Part shown: positions 30,808-41,957 of the stretch, in pieces | How the letters are laid out: each line of letters opens with the position of its first letter | Position numbering within the stretch: the stretch's first letter is position 1 | Assembly (NCBI RefSeq): GCF_048544455.1 | Contig: NC_133535.1 | Span: 83,514,120 to 83,578,119, forward strand | Reading direction: 5' to 3' | Length of the DNA: 64,000 bases | Source: Silene latifolia | Taxonomy: Eukaryota; Streptophyta; Magnoliopsida; Caryophyllales; Caryophyllaceae | Notes under the pieces: model-generated | Seen by the model: the letters and a program-made list of their open reading frames with translations, nothing else | What the model was told of the DNA's origin: nothing | The model's database searches: none | Program-made: the position numbers and the translations under genes

Positions 30808-32562
30808 TGATGTGACCATAATTAGCGCATATTTAGCCCCCGAATTAGCCTTGTTCCCATGCTTTTTAGTGCATATTTGGGTCATTTATTGTCTTTAGTT
30901 CTTTGTTTTGCATATTCTTTGAGATTTTGAACCCTTGGTAGGAAAGGAGTGCAAATCTTGCATTTTCATGGCAAAACAAGACTAAATTGATTGAATTCAA
31001 TGACCAAGCATCAAGGAGAGACAAGATTAGAAGGCCTTTGTACATATGATAGTAGATGAGCAATGTTGAGAAAGGATCCTCGCATCCCCGAGGAAATCCT
31101 CAAGGATTTTATGAAGAAAAAGGAAGAAAAGAAGAAGAAACAATGCTGAGCTAAAATCCAAGCGGATTGCCTTGAATCCGCCCGTCCTCCATAGCACAAT
31201 CCGTGCGTCTTCTGCCAAAGACGCCCGGGTAAGCAGGCACCAGAATCCGCCCGGATTCCCTTGAAGACGCCCGTCTTCCCCTGCTACAATCCGCCCGTCC
31301 CGACACCAATACGCCCGGATTCCAGCCCAACACGAATTCGTTTCTTCATGCATCAAAGAAAGAAGCCCTTCCTTCGAAAAATACCGGCTTCTCCCTGCTC
31401 AATCTAAAAAGTGTAATTACTAGTTTAGCCCTTAGTTAACCCTAATGAATCCACCTAATTTCCACTATAAATACCCCATTAGTCTAATTAAAAGAGCATG
31501 TTCTTCTTATCAATTATTAGAGTAGTTAATATCAATCAAATCTCTCTTTAGTATTGTAATCAACAATTAATCAAGTTTTAATACAAGTTTTATTTCCGTA
31601 ATCTCTCTTTTGTTCATCCTTTATTTTGGGTAATTGAAGATTATTTGGGTTATTATTGGGAGATTGACAACCTCTCAATCAAGCATCAAGTACTTCTTTT
31701 ATTCTTTGCTTTATTATTGGAATTATTAGTAGGTATAATTCTCTTAATCTCTTTTTAATTATTGTTAATTACTTTCATTTGTTCATCATGTTTCCTTTTG
31801 TTGGTATGATTGACAACCTTGCTAGCATGATCAACATGATAATGAGTGAGTAGTGACCTAGCTAAGGTTAATGGGTAATTAGGGGAAATCAACATGGGGA
31901 ATGATTCATGCTTCAATTAATATGCTTTCATGGTTTATTTGCTTGCTTGTTTTGATCTCAACTCATGCACATGTTATGTTTGATGAAATGTGAGCCTATG
32001 AATCCTTGCATTTTTTACCCATCACCTATCTTTCCAATGAGACTTGTAAGACATAAACGAACTCGAGTCTCATTAGACCATGTATGTTGTTGAGTAGAAA
32101 AGACTAAGTCGACTTGTAGGTGTTGTACAATATAATCGATTCGGCTCCGGGACCCAAACTTTCCTAGGATTGTAAGATATAACCCAACGCAATCCATCAC
32201 GACAATAATTGCTTGCTTATAATTTGAGAACATGTTTGTATGATCAATTCCCATGATTCCCCTATGACCCCATGATACCCTAGTGCTTTTTATCAATTGT
32301 TTACAACCCTTTTATTTCATCTTGCTTATTTACTTTCATTGCTTTTTAGTTAGTGACCTTCTACATCAACCCAAATTGTGACACCCCTAAGACACCGCTA
32401 GTTTCGATAGAAATCTCATCTCGATTCCCATCCCTTGGGATCTGACCTTTACTTGCCTCTTTACTAATTGTAGAGTTGTTTGTGAAGTTATAAATTGTGT
32501 TTTGATTCGGACGTGACTCAACGACAACATCTATTCAATTGTGAACACGAAACGGACCGATA
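30808..32562 (+). repeat. 5' LTR of element C
   Basis: TGATGTGACCATAATTAGCG...ACCGATA. The last bases read GATA where the 3' LTR reads GATCA, a 1-bp loss. A motif array lies at 31153-31324 and a TATA box TATAAATA at 31466-31473. Confidence 0.92.
31153..31324. repeat. AATCCGCCCGTC motif array in the 5' LTR of C
   Basis: Units include AATCCGCCCGTCC, CAATCCGTGCGTC, AAGACGCCCGGG, GAATCCGCCCGGATT, AAGACGCCCGTC and CAATCCGCCCGTCC, 17-23 bp apart, about 140 bp upstream of the TATA box. Confidence 0.92.
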
Positions 32563-32567
32563 AAAAA

Positions 32568-32585
32568 TGGCGTCGTTGTCGGGGA
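32568..32585 (+). other. Primer binding site of element C, tRNA-Asp type
   Basis: TGGCGTCGTTGTCGGGGA lies six bases after the LTR end. It has two changes from the A/D-type site. Confidence 0.85.
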
Positions 32586-32703
32586 CGGTGTTAACTTGAT
32601 TTAGATTTTCTTATATTGTTATTAGTTGTGTCTTTCTTTGCCTTGGGGAAGTAAAACTCCTCAAGGTTTTTCCTAATTGTTTTCGAGTTGTTTGATATTT
32701 TGC

Positions 32704-35502
32704 ATGTCTAGAAGGTCACAAGGTGATTTGTTACCTTTTGATCGTGAAATTGAAAGAACCTTGACAAACAATAGGAGATTTGCTAGGAAGAATTTGAGAG
32801 GTATTAGTGAGGTTGTGGATATTCAACCAACTATTGAGTTCATCAACCCTTTTGCAAGAGAAGGTGAGGAGAACCCAACACAAAATACCCCACAAAATCA
32901 ACCTACAATGCCGAAGTTTTCATCACATTCCGTACCCACCGAGGAGAACCTACCAAATGGTACTCCCACACCACAACATTTGACTGGAAATTTTATTGCC
33001 AAATCCGCCTTTATCCAATTAGTCGAAAGGAGCCAATTTGGGGGGATGCCTAGTGAAGACCCACATTCTCCTATGGAAACCTTTTGTGACTATTGTGATG
33101 CGATTTCTCAAACCGGTGTAACTCAAGACCAAATTCGATGGGTCTTATTTCCTTTTTCTCTAATTGGCACCGCGAAACAATGGTTAAAGGGCCTTGATAA
33201 GGCCACTCTCGGAATTGATTCTTGGAAGAAGTTGGGTCTAGCTTTCTACAAAAAGTTCTACCCACCGGAAAAGACTAACATGCTAAGAGCTCAAATTACG
33301 GGTTTTAAGCAAAGGGATGAAGAATCTTTGTATGAAGCTTGGGAGCGGTTCAAGGGAATTTGTCGCTCATGTCCTCACCATGGACTTAGCGAGTGGTTCT
33401 TGGTACAACAATTTTGGAACGGTCTATATGAAGATTCAAGGAACATTCTCAACATTGGATCAAATGGAATGTTCACCGAAGTTGATGACAATCAAACATA
33501 GAACAAGATTGAGGAAAAGGCGGTCCATAACTCACAATATAGTAGACCTCACAAGGCTACTAGAGTAGGAAGGCATGTAGTGGACTCCATTACTCAATTG
33601 GGTGCTCAACTTAGTGCTCACATTGACACAATCAATTTGAAGTGTGAACAAGCTATGACTAGACTTGAAGAAGCCTCAAAATCACCAAAGCATCATGTTA
33701 ATGCCATGACGGCATCCTCATCAATCCCAAATGGGATATGTGAGAATTGTGGAACTTTGGGACATGACCAAAGTGAATGTAGGGGAACAAATGAACAAGT
33801 GAATGCTTTCCAAGCATACAAAAGGGGTACCCCTTATTCCAATTATTACAATGAAAACACCAAATTCCATCCAAATCTCTCATACAAAAGCCAAAATGTT
33901 CAAAACCCTCAAACAACATACACCCCACCTCCCATGAGAAACCAAAATCAAAGACCCTTTTACAACCAAAACCAAGGTTACCAAAATCAAAATCCATACA
34001 ATCACAAAAATGACCAAGGTTTTGATGTTCAAAAAGCGGTCCTCCAAATGCAAAAGAATCAACAAGAATTTTTCACTCAAATGCAAAAAGATAGTCAAGC
34101 AAAGGAAACCACCATCAACAACATTCTAGCTCACACCAAGATGTTGGAAACCCAATTGACTCAACTAGCATCTTCAAGCTCACAAAGACAAAAGGGGCAA
34201 TTACCACCTCAAAGTAATCCCCCAAGACATGAAATGGTTAGTGCCATTCACTTGAGAAGTGGTACAAGGTATGAAGCACCAAAGAAGCAAGTTGAGGATG
34301 AAGTTGTGGAAGCTAGTGATAAGGAAGAAATTTTGCAAAACTCCAAAGATGGAGAATCATCAAAAGAAGAAATTTCAAAGAAAAATGAAGACAAGGTCAA
34401 GGAGAATGAGCCCATTGTGATTAGACTTCCTTTTCCAAGTCGTCAAGCCAAGCCCAAATTTGATGACCAACTTGGAAAGTTTATGGAAATTGTGAAGAAT
34501 TTGGAAGTCTCAATTCCTTTCACGGAATTAATCAATCACATGCCGGCCTATGCGAAATACATGAAAGACATCCTCACAAAGAAGAAGTCGATCCAGAAAC
34601 TTGAGAGTATCGCCTTCACTAAGGTGAGTAGTGCAATACTTCAAGGGAGTTCACCTCCAAAACTAAAGGATCCGGGAAGCTTCTCAATACCGTGTACCAT
34701 TGGCGACACCACGATCAACAAAGCCTTATGTGATCTAGGGGCTAGTGTGAGTGTTATGCCGTACTCGGTGAGTAAAAGGTTGGGGATGGGAGAGCTTAAG
34801 TGCACCAATATCACACTCCAAATGGACGATAGATCGACGAAGACCCCATTAGGGATATGGGAAGATGTCCCCGTACGAATTGGGAAGTTTTTCATCCCGG
34901 TGGACTTTGTCATTGTTGATATGGAGGAAGATTCCAACATTCCAATCATTCTAGGAAGACCCTTATTACGCACCGTGGGTGCGGTGATTGATGTAAAACA
35001 TGGAGAGCTCACTCTAGAAGTGGGAGATGAGAGTATAACTTTTAATCTTGACAAGACTATGAGAGCTCCCCGTTTACATGAATCGTGTTTTATGATCGAT
35101 CATTATAGTCGGAAGGATGAAAAGAAAAAGTCGGAACTCCAATGGAAGAAGAAAATTGAAGATGCTCCATTCAAAGAGCAAGTGAATTGTGACAAGGAGA
35201 GCTTGTAAATCTCATCAAGCACAAGCAATGAAGAAGATGGCCTTATTGGCCAAGAAAAGGAAATGGGAAAGTTGTCTCCATCAAATCAAGAGATTTTCAA
35301 TGATCAACTTAATGAAGTATGAGGTCTTTGCGACGACGAATTTGAAGGGATTTTTAATCCCTACATTGGTAATGCCATCGATCAAGGCCCACAACAATGG
35401 CCAAGGTCTATTGAAGACCTCTATCATGATAATGAACAAGCGTTTGATTACTTTTTCAAGGTGTTGAGCAACATCAACAACACCTTGAACATGCCCCCTT
35501 GA
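32704..35502 (+). pseudogene. Gag-protease of element C with pol-replacing tail; three nonsense codons
   Basis: The start ATG at 32704 (MSRRSQGDLLPFDREIERTL) matches A and D. The gag domain follows at about residues 100-255 (FPFSLIGTAKQWLKGLDKATLG, FYKKFYPPEKTNML, ITGFKQRDEESLYEAWERFK). A CCHC zinc knuckle CENCGTLGHDQSEC is intact near 33740. The protease has DLGASVSVMP near 34735 and IILGRPLLRTVGAVIDV. One frame is kept throughout. It is broken by TAG at 33499 (Trp in the relatives), TAA at 35206-35208 (Lys in D) and a TGA near 35313 (Cys in D). The tail (EFEGIFNPYIGNA, FDYFFKVLSNINNTLNMPP) stands where pol would begin and is shared with D. Confidence 0.83.
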
Positions 35503-35826
35503 CATCTCATCAAGAATGAGAGTTTCGTGGAGTCCTCCCTAAACCACCATTTGTAAATATTTCTAACTCCTTAACTTGCATTTCAATTCTTAAATTGCAT
35601 TTTTGTTATTTTTGGATTTTTATACTTTGATCAAGATAATTATCATGTTTGAGAGAAGTGAGGGAGGGACTAATAATTTCAATTAATGTGTAGTGCTTTA
35701 GCTTAGTGTGGGGATGGCAATTGCCTAAGCTATACATGCCTTAGTAGTGCCCCCACAATGACGAACACGAGATATGAAGAAGAATGAAAAAATGGCAAGG
35801 GATTGGCAAAGTACACGGATGGAACT

Positions 35827-36212
35827 GAATCCGGGTACAAAGGGGTCGAATCCGAGCGGATTCAGGAGAATCCGCCCGTCTTCAGGCAATCCGGGCATAT
35901 TGGCTAGAAGATGCCCGTCCTATTATGAGCTGATTATTTGAAATTTTTGACTGTCAACGAATCCGGGCGTCCTGCATTCAAATCCGCCCGTCATTAAAAA
36001 TCCGCCCGTCCTGAAAGGAAGACGCCCGTCTTCTTGGCTGAAGAAAATAAGAAAAATCCCTGTGAAGGAATCCCCCCGTCTTCTGTAGAAGACGCCCGTC
36101 CCGTGTTTGCAAATCCGAGCGTTTTCACTGAAAGACGCCCGTCTTTAGGCGAGTTTTTCCCAACCCAGAACAGGCCAAATCCGGGCGTCCCGAGCAGAAT
36201 CCGCCCGTCTTG
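35827..36212. repeat. AATCCGCCCGTC motif array upstream of ORF2 (element C)
   Basis: About 18 units occur in two to three clusters, including AATCCGAGCGGATT, AATCCGCCCGTC, AAGACGCCCGTC and AATCCGGGCGTCC. It ends 25 bp before a TATA box (TTTATAAA, 36238-36245). Confidence 0.93.
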
Positions 36213-36235
36213 CCCTTGCAGTTCAAATTTTTCGG

Positions 36236-36545
36236 GTTTTATAAACCCCCTCCCACATTCATTTCTTCATTCCTTCATTCATAACACTACTCATAACCCT
36301 CAAAACCCTCATCCTCTCCATTACAAAAACAAGATTCCTCAACAACATTCACCAAAATCAAATCAAAACATCCTTTTAACAACAAATCAATCACTCCCCT
36401 TTCAACAAAAAATCAAAACCAAGCACAAAATCTTTAAACTTTGAGTCGATTTTTGAATTCATAAAGGCAAAGCCTTTCATCTTTAAATCGATTTGGGTGC
36501 ACTAGAAATTGAAGATTTTTCACTCTTTTCTTGGTTTATTCATCA
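36236..36545 (+). promoter_or_regulatory. Candidate internal promoter and leader of ORF2 (element C)
   Basis: A GTTTTATAAACCCC TATA box lies directly after the array. A CA-rich leader without long ORFs then runs to the ATG at 36546. The layout mirrors the LTR, where the same motif array precedes TATAAATACCCC. Confidence 0.55.
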
Positions 36546-38127
36546 ATGGCAAGGACTAAGGGAGCAACAAAGGCAACAAAGGCAAAGGCACCAAAGGCAA
36601 AGGCACTCTCATCAAGACAAAAGAGTCTTCAAGCAAAGAAAGCATTGGCTATGGTGGTAGCTAACCCAAACTTGGAAGTGCAACAACAACAACCTCCCAT
36701 GGAAGCAACAACATCTTCTACTCCGGAAATTGCTCAACTTTCGAACTATCCGGAGGTAATTTTCATTTCCAAATCCCATACGGACACTTTTGCCAAGTTT
36801 GCTAGGAAATCATTTCTATCCACCAAGTTTATTTGTGAAGATGCCTTAGAAAAGTTGGGTGACCTTAAGCAAACTAGAGCCTTTTTCAAAGCCATGGGGT
36901 TGGAGAAATTGTTTGAATCAAAATAATTGACAAACCCCTCCCTTACCTTAGAATTTTTGAGTCCTTTGAAAGTTAACAAGGTTGAGACCATAGACCATCG
37001 AGTTTCGTCTAGCTAATTTTAGTAGGCGCATCTCCTTTGAGGAAATGGGTAAAGCTTTGGGTCTTAGTGATTCACCGAGTTATTTTACGAATGTTGGCAA
37101 ATATGACCCCGATCCTCTTTGGGAGGCGATTTCCGGAAGGAAATTTGAAGACTTTCATGCTAGTCGCGCTCTATTAGTCCACCATCCGGGCATTAGAGTG
37201 TGGCACAAGGTCGTAGGGAACACCATCATTGCAAGAAAAGACACCAACCATTTCACCAAATTCGATTTTGTTCTTCTTGAGTCGGCTTTGAACGTTGGTA
37301 GGGAATTCACCAAGCCTTTCAACTCTCTAAGGCTCTTGGTGGATAGATGGTTAAATATTGATTGTGGGAAGAAAGGCACCACCGTTATTGTGAATGGAGG
37401 CCAAGTCATTATCCTAGCTAAATACTTTGATCCAAACTTCAACAAAGATAACAAGTATGAGGCAAAAGAGGGTGGTCATCTCATTGATATTAATACTATC
37501 ATATACAAGTACAAGTGGGTTACCCATAACCCTCCTGACACCAAGTATGGATGGCTCACTAGTGAGGCTAGATCTTTTACTTTGCCTTCAAAGATTTGTT
37601 GATTGAGTGTCCACCGGACCAACTATCTACTTCCCCTTTCAAAAGAGGCCGAGTATATTATCCGACAACAAAAGGGTAAAATTGAAATGCCCTCCTCTTC
37701 CATTGTCACACCACCCTACCCTTTCGAGTACCAAGAGTTCAAGCCGGAAGGTGTTGAAGCAAGAAATGATTATTTGACTCTTCTCATGCAAGAGATGCAC
37801 AAGCAAGCTTTCGAGGATCGGAAAAATGCTTACTTAGCCCAATATCCACCCCTCTTACACTTAGCTAGGCAAGGACTACTTGACCCTTCATGTCCTTTGC
37901 CTAGTTGGGCGGATAGGGAAGTCTTCTTTCCGAGTGCATCTAGGGTTGTTCCGGGTGATAATGAGGTTGTCGGTAATGAAAAGGTTGATGATAACATTGA
38001 TGAAGAAGCTAGTGAAGAAGGAGAAGAGGATGATGAGCAAGGTGAAGAAGAAAGTGAAGAAGAAAGTGGTGATAAGACCATTTCTAGTGAGGAAGGTGAT
38101 GATAATGATGATATGATGGAAGATTAG
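36546..38127 (+). pseudogene. ORF2 of element C (Transposase_32/Athila type), broken
   Basis: The ATG at 36546 opens a lysine/alanine-rich, histone H1-like start (MARTKGATKATKAKAPKAKA), suggesting nucleic acid contact. The core follows: FICEDALEKLG, LTLEFLSPLKV, then after a frameshift near 36990 ISFEEMGKALGL, PLWEAISGRKFEDFHASRALLVHHPGIRVWHKVVGNT and VNGGQVIILAKYFDPNF. The end is acidic (EEGEEDDEQGEEESEEESGD). Stops occur at 36924 (TAA, shared with D) and 37600 (TGA, Arg in D). Family function is unknown; it is the extra gene that Athila elements keep downstream of pol. Confidence 0.77.
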
Positions 38128-38347
38128 CAAGCTTTAGAGGCTCCTACCCTCTTGAGGTTTGTCTATTTCTCTCTTTGTTCTATTTATTAATCTTGATCAT
38201 TGTTGTAGTAGTCCTAGCACCATTGAGGACTAACACCTCGGCCCCATTGAGGTGTTCTCATTTTATTGTTCCCACCTTTTAAAATCCAAAATGACAAAAT
38301 TAATTTCATGCATTGCATAGTGTGTGCAAGAACTACACCCATCCTTG

Positions 38348-38365
38348 GACATTAGCAATAATGTC
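38348..38365 (+). other. GNRA-loop hairpin, 3' UTR module 1 of element C
   Basis: GACATTA, GCAA, TAATGTC, then CGGTTTGGGGAAGTT. Identical inner hairpin to B. Confidence 0.7.
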
Positions 38366-38508
38366 TAGATCGGTTTGGGGAAGTTAATGCATACACAACG
38401 GGAGGTAATCTAAATTATCCTCTCCGTCATAAACAAAAACCATGCATCATGTAGTGTAGATTAGTGTAGCTTGCATTTAGTGTAGAAATCATGCATCATG
38501 TTTGCATA

Positions 38509-38572
38509 ATTCCCCATCATTTTGGCCATTGAGGACAATGCCCATATTAGTGTGGGGATGGGGAATTCTAAC
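38509..38572 (+). other. Hairpin module 2 of element C
   Basis: CATTG, AGGA, CAATG is the inner stem. AATTCCCCATC and GATGGGGAATT are outer arms that pair perfectly over 11 bp. Confidence 0.68.
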
Positions 38573-40163
38573 TTAACTTTTATTCAAAAATCCAAAAAAA
38601 TTGAAAAATTTCGAAAAACCATAAAAATTTGAAAATTGAGAAACCCAAAAACATGTTTATTTATTTGGTATTGTAGTTATGTATATATTGTATATATTGT
38701 ATATTGTTTGTTCTATCCTTGTTCACATTGATTGACTACGCCACATCCGAGACATGAGGATCATGAAGACCGCATGGTATGATCTTTCTAATCTCCTTTT
38801 CCCTCTTTATGTTAATGACTATGTGGCTTTATTTTGATTGATGCGGTATAACAATGTGAACTTAGGACTTGCATTTAGTTTATATGTCATATTAGTTGAT
38901 AGAATCACTTGCATTAGGATGTATATAATAGTTGTATCATGGCATGTAGTTGCATTTAGATAAAACATTTTGAAAAGTGCCTAATTGAGAACTTTGACAA
39001 GAGCAACTAAGCCATTACAAATACTTTTTTAACTTAAGACTTTGCCTACTAGAATGGTTGTAAAACACCCTAGGTTGTGTCATACTAGTGTCTTTTGACC
39101 CATGACCCAAAGCCTAGTCAAGGGTTTGTATGTGAGTCATCTATCCAACCCCGTGATGCGATGTGGACTTGGTTAACTTGTCTAGGTGACCTTGATTGAC
39201 CTTGTGGTAAGGCAACCCAAAAATACTTTCTATCAATAAGTTTGAGGTGCTCATTTCGAAAATTTTGTCATGTGGAAGTAATTTATTGTTAAGGAAACCT
39301 CAAATGTTATGAAATGTTGAAATGTTGAAATGTTGAGAAATTTAGTTGTTTTGATGGAGGCGTACCACTTCGATGTACTTTAGAGAGGGATCCATTGAAT
39401 TGGGCTCCCACACGGTTGTGAATTGAACCGCCCAGAGACAGAGTGACTATCACCCCGAAAAGCTATTGTCTAGAGGTTAACCGGTTGCCTAATAAGCGAT
39501 TGGCGAAAACAAAGGACACTAGCCCGGAAGGGACAAACCCCATCTTAAATTTTTGAAATGTGAAAGTTAAATGAGGACAATTTTGAATGCTAGTCATATC
39601 CACCCTTTGTTTATAATGATTTGAGCATTTCATTCCCAAAAAGCCTTTTGTCAAACCACTTTGTCGAGCTTGGGACGATCCATGACCTTTACTTTTGTAG
39701 AGAATTCGATACTTTCCATGTCATATGCTACTAGCATCATAGGGATCATCATTCCACCACCATCCAATCGCTCTTGACGAAAGCATTTGGAAATTGAGGA
39801 CGAAAGTAGTCTAGTTTAACACCATTTGGAGGTGATTTAGTGCCATCCTCTTAGCCTTAGTAATTTGTTGAACTAGTATTTGTGAAGGATTATATGCTCT
39901 TAAATTTGTTCTCTCTTAGTTGCCTCCGCCACTTGATGAGGAAGTGGCTATTCCTTTTGTAGATGCATCCATTATTTGATTTTGTGTGCTTAATGTTTGG
40001 ATGTGTCGCCATTTTGGCAAGACCCACCTTGCCTTGCAAGAAGGCATCCTACCTCATGTTTGTCTTGTTGTGAGTTTAAGGGGCGGAGTGACACCCGCTA
40101 ATTGTCTCATATCGGCTATGTTATTAGGTTAGTTTAAATAATGGTCCTAGTCTTTGTCACCTC
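38573..40163 (+). other. 3' UTR of element C
   Basis: AT-rich noncoding DNA with the conserved CCACATCCGAGACATGAGG block near 38740. No gene is seen. Confidence 0.7.
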
Positions 40164-40201
40164 TTTACTCGGGACGAGCAAAGGTTCGGTTTGGGGATAT
40201 T
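40164..40201 (+). promoter_or_regulatory. Hairpin plus polypurine tract of element C
   Basis: TTTACTCG, GGA, CGAGCAAA, then GGTTCGGTTTGGGGATATT up to the LTR. Same as in B. Confidence 0.75.
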
Positions 40202-41957
40202 TGATGTGACCATAATTAGCGCATATTTAGCCCCCGAATTAGCCTTGTTCCCATGCTTTTTAGTGCATATTTGGGTCATTTATTGTCTTTAGTTCTTTGT
40301 TTTGCATATTCTTTGAGATTTTGATCCCTTGGTAGGAAAGGAGTGCAAATCTTGCATTTTCATGGCCAAACAAGACTAAATTAATTGAATTCAATGACCA
40401 AGCATCAAAGAGAGACAAGATTAGAAGGCCTTTGTACATATGATAGTAGATGAGCAATGTTGAGAAAGGATCCTTGCATCCGCGAGGAAATCCCCAAGGA
40501 TTTTATGAAGAAAAGGGAAGAAAAGAAGAAGAAACAAGGCTGAGCTACAATCCGAGCGGATTGCCTTGAATCCGCCCGTCCTCCACAGCACAATCCGTGC
40601 GTCTTCTGCCAAAGACGCCCGGGTAAGCAGCCACCAGAATCCGCCCGGATTCCCTTGAAGACGCCCGTCTTCCCCTGCTACAATCCACCCGTCCCGACAC
40701 CAATACGCCCAGATTCCAGTCCAGCACGACTTCGTCTCTTCATGCATCAAAGAAAGAAGCCCTTCCTTCGAAAAATATCGGCTTCTCCCTGCTCAATCTA
40801 AAAAGTGTAATTACTAGTTTAGCCCTTAGTTAACCCTAATGCATCGACCTAATTTCCACTATAAATACCCCATTAGTCTAATTAGAAGAGCATGTTCTTC
40901 TTATCAATTATTAGAGTAGTTAATATCAATCAAATATCTCTTTAGTATTGTAATCAACAATTAATCAAGTTTTAATACAAGTTTTATTTCCTTAATCTCT
41001 CTTTTGTTCATCCTTTATTTTGGTTAATTGAAGATTATTTGGGTTATTATTGGGAGATTGACAACCTCTCAATCAAGCATCAAGTACTTCTTTTATTCTT
41101 TGCTTTATTATTGGAATCATTAGTAGGTATAATTCTCTTAATCCCTTTTTAATTATTGTTAATTACTTTCATTTGTTCATCATGTTTCCTTTTGTTGGTA
41201 TGATTGACAACCTTGCTAGCATGATCAACATGATAATGAGTGAGTAGTGACCTAGCTAGGGTTAATGAGTAATTAGGGGAAACCAACATGGGGAATGATT
41301 CATGCTTAAATTAATATGCTTTATTGGTTTATTTGCTTGCTTGTTTTGATCTCAACTCATGCACATGTTATGTTTGATGAAATGTGAGCCTATGAATCCT
41401 TGCATTTTTTACCCATCACCTATCTTTCCAATGAGACTTGTAAGACATAAACCAACTCGAGTCTCATTAGACCATGCATGTTGTTGAGTAGGAAAGACTA
41501 AGTCGACTTGTAGGTGTTGTATAATCTAATCGATTCGGCTCCGGGACCCAAACTTTCCTAGGATTGTAAGATATAACCCAACTCAATCCATCACGACAAT
41601 AATTGCTTGCTTATAATTTGAGAACATGTTTGTATGATCAATTCCCATGATTCCTCTATGACCCCATGATACCCTAGTGCTTTTTATCAATTGTTTACAA
41701 CCCTTTTATTTCATCTTGCTTATTTACATTCATTGCTTTTTAGTTAGTGACCTTCTACATCAACCCAAATTGTGACACCCCTAAGACACCGCTAGTTTCG
41801 ATAGAAATCTCATCTCAATTCCCGTCCCTTGGGATCCGACCTTTACTTGCCTCTTTACTAATTGTAGAGTTGTTTGTGAAGTTATAAATTGTGTTTTGAT
41901 TCGGACGTGACCCAACGACAACATCTATTCAATTGTGAACACGAAACGGACCGATCA
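40202..41957 (+). repeat. 3' LTR of element C
   Basis: The LTR is 1756 bp, TGATGTGACC...ACCGATCA, followed by the AGTAG duplication. The motif array lies at 40547-40719 and the TATA box at 40860-40867. Confidence 0.93.
40547..40719. repeat. AATCCGCCCGTC motif array in the 3' LTR of C
   Basis: Same units as in the 5' LTR array, with a few point changes (for example AATCCACCCGTC). Confidence 0.92.

Larger units (their letters stand above)
30808..41957 (+). mobile_element. Element C: complete pol-less Athila-like element
   Basis: The element is 11150 bp and flanked by AGTAG duplications. It has two LTRs of about 1755 bp that differ by a few percent, a PBS, gag-protease with a conserved extra tail, a motif array with a TATA box, ORF2, 3' UTR hairpins and a PPT. 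No RT, RNase H or integrase is present. It inserted into the ORF2 of element D, so it is younger than D. Confidence 0.92.

Noticed and set aside
35827-36212. Motif arrays as CRISPR-like repeats.
   Set aside because: Units are 10-14 bp, variable in sequence and orientation, with irregular spacing, in a plant retroelement. No cas genes are present.
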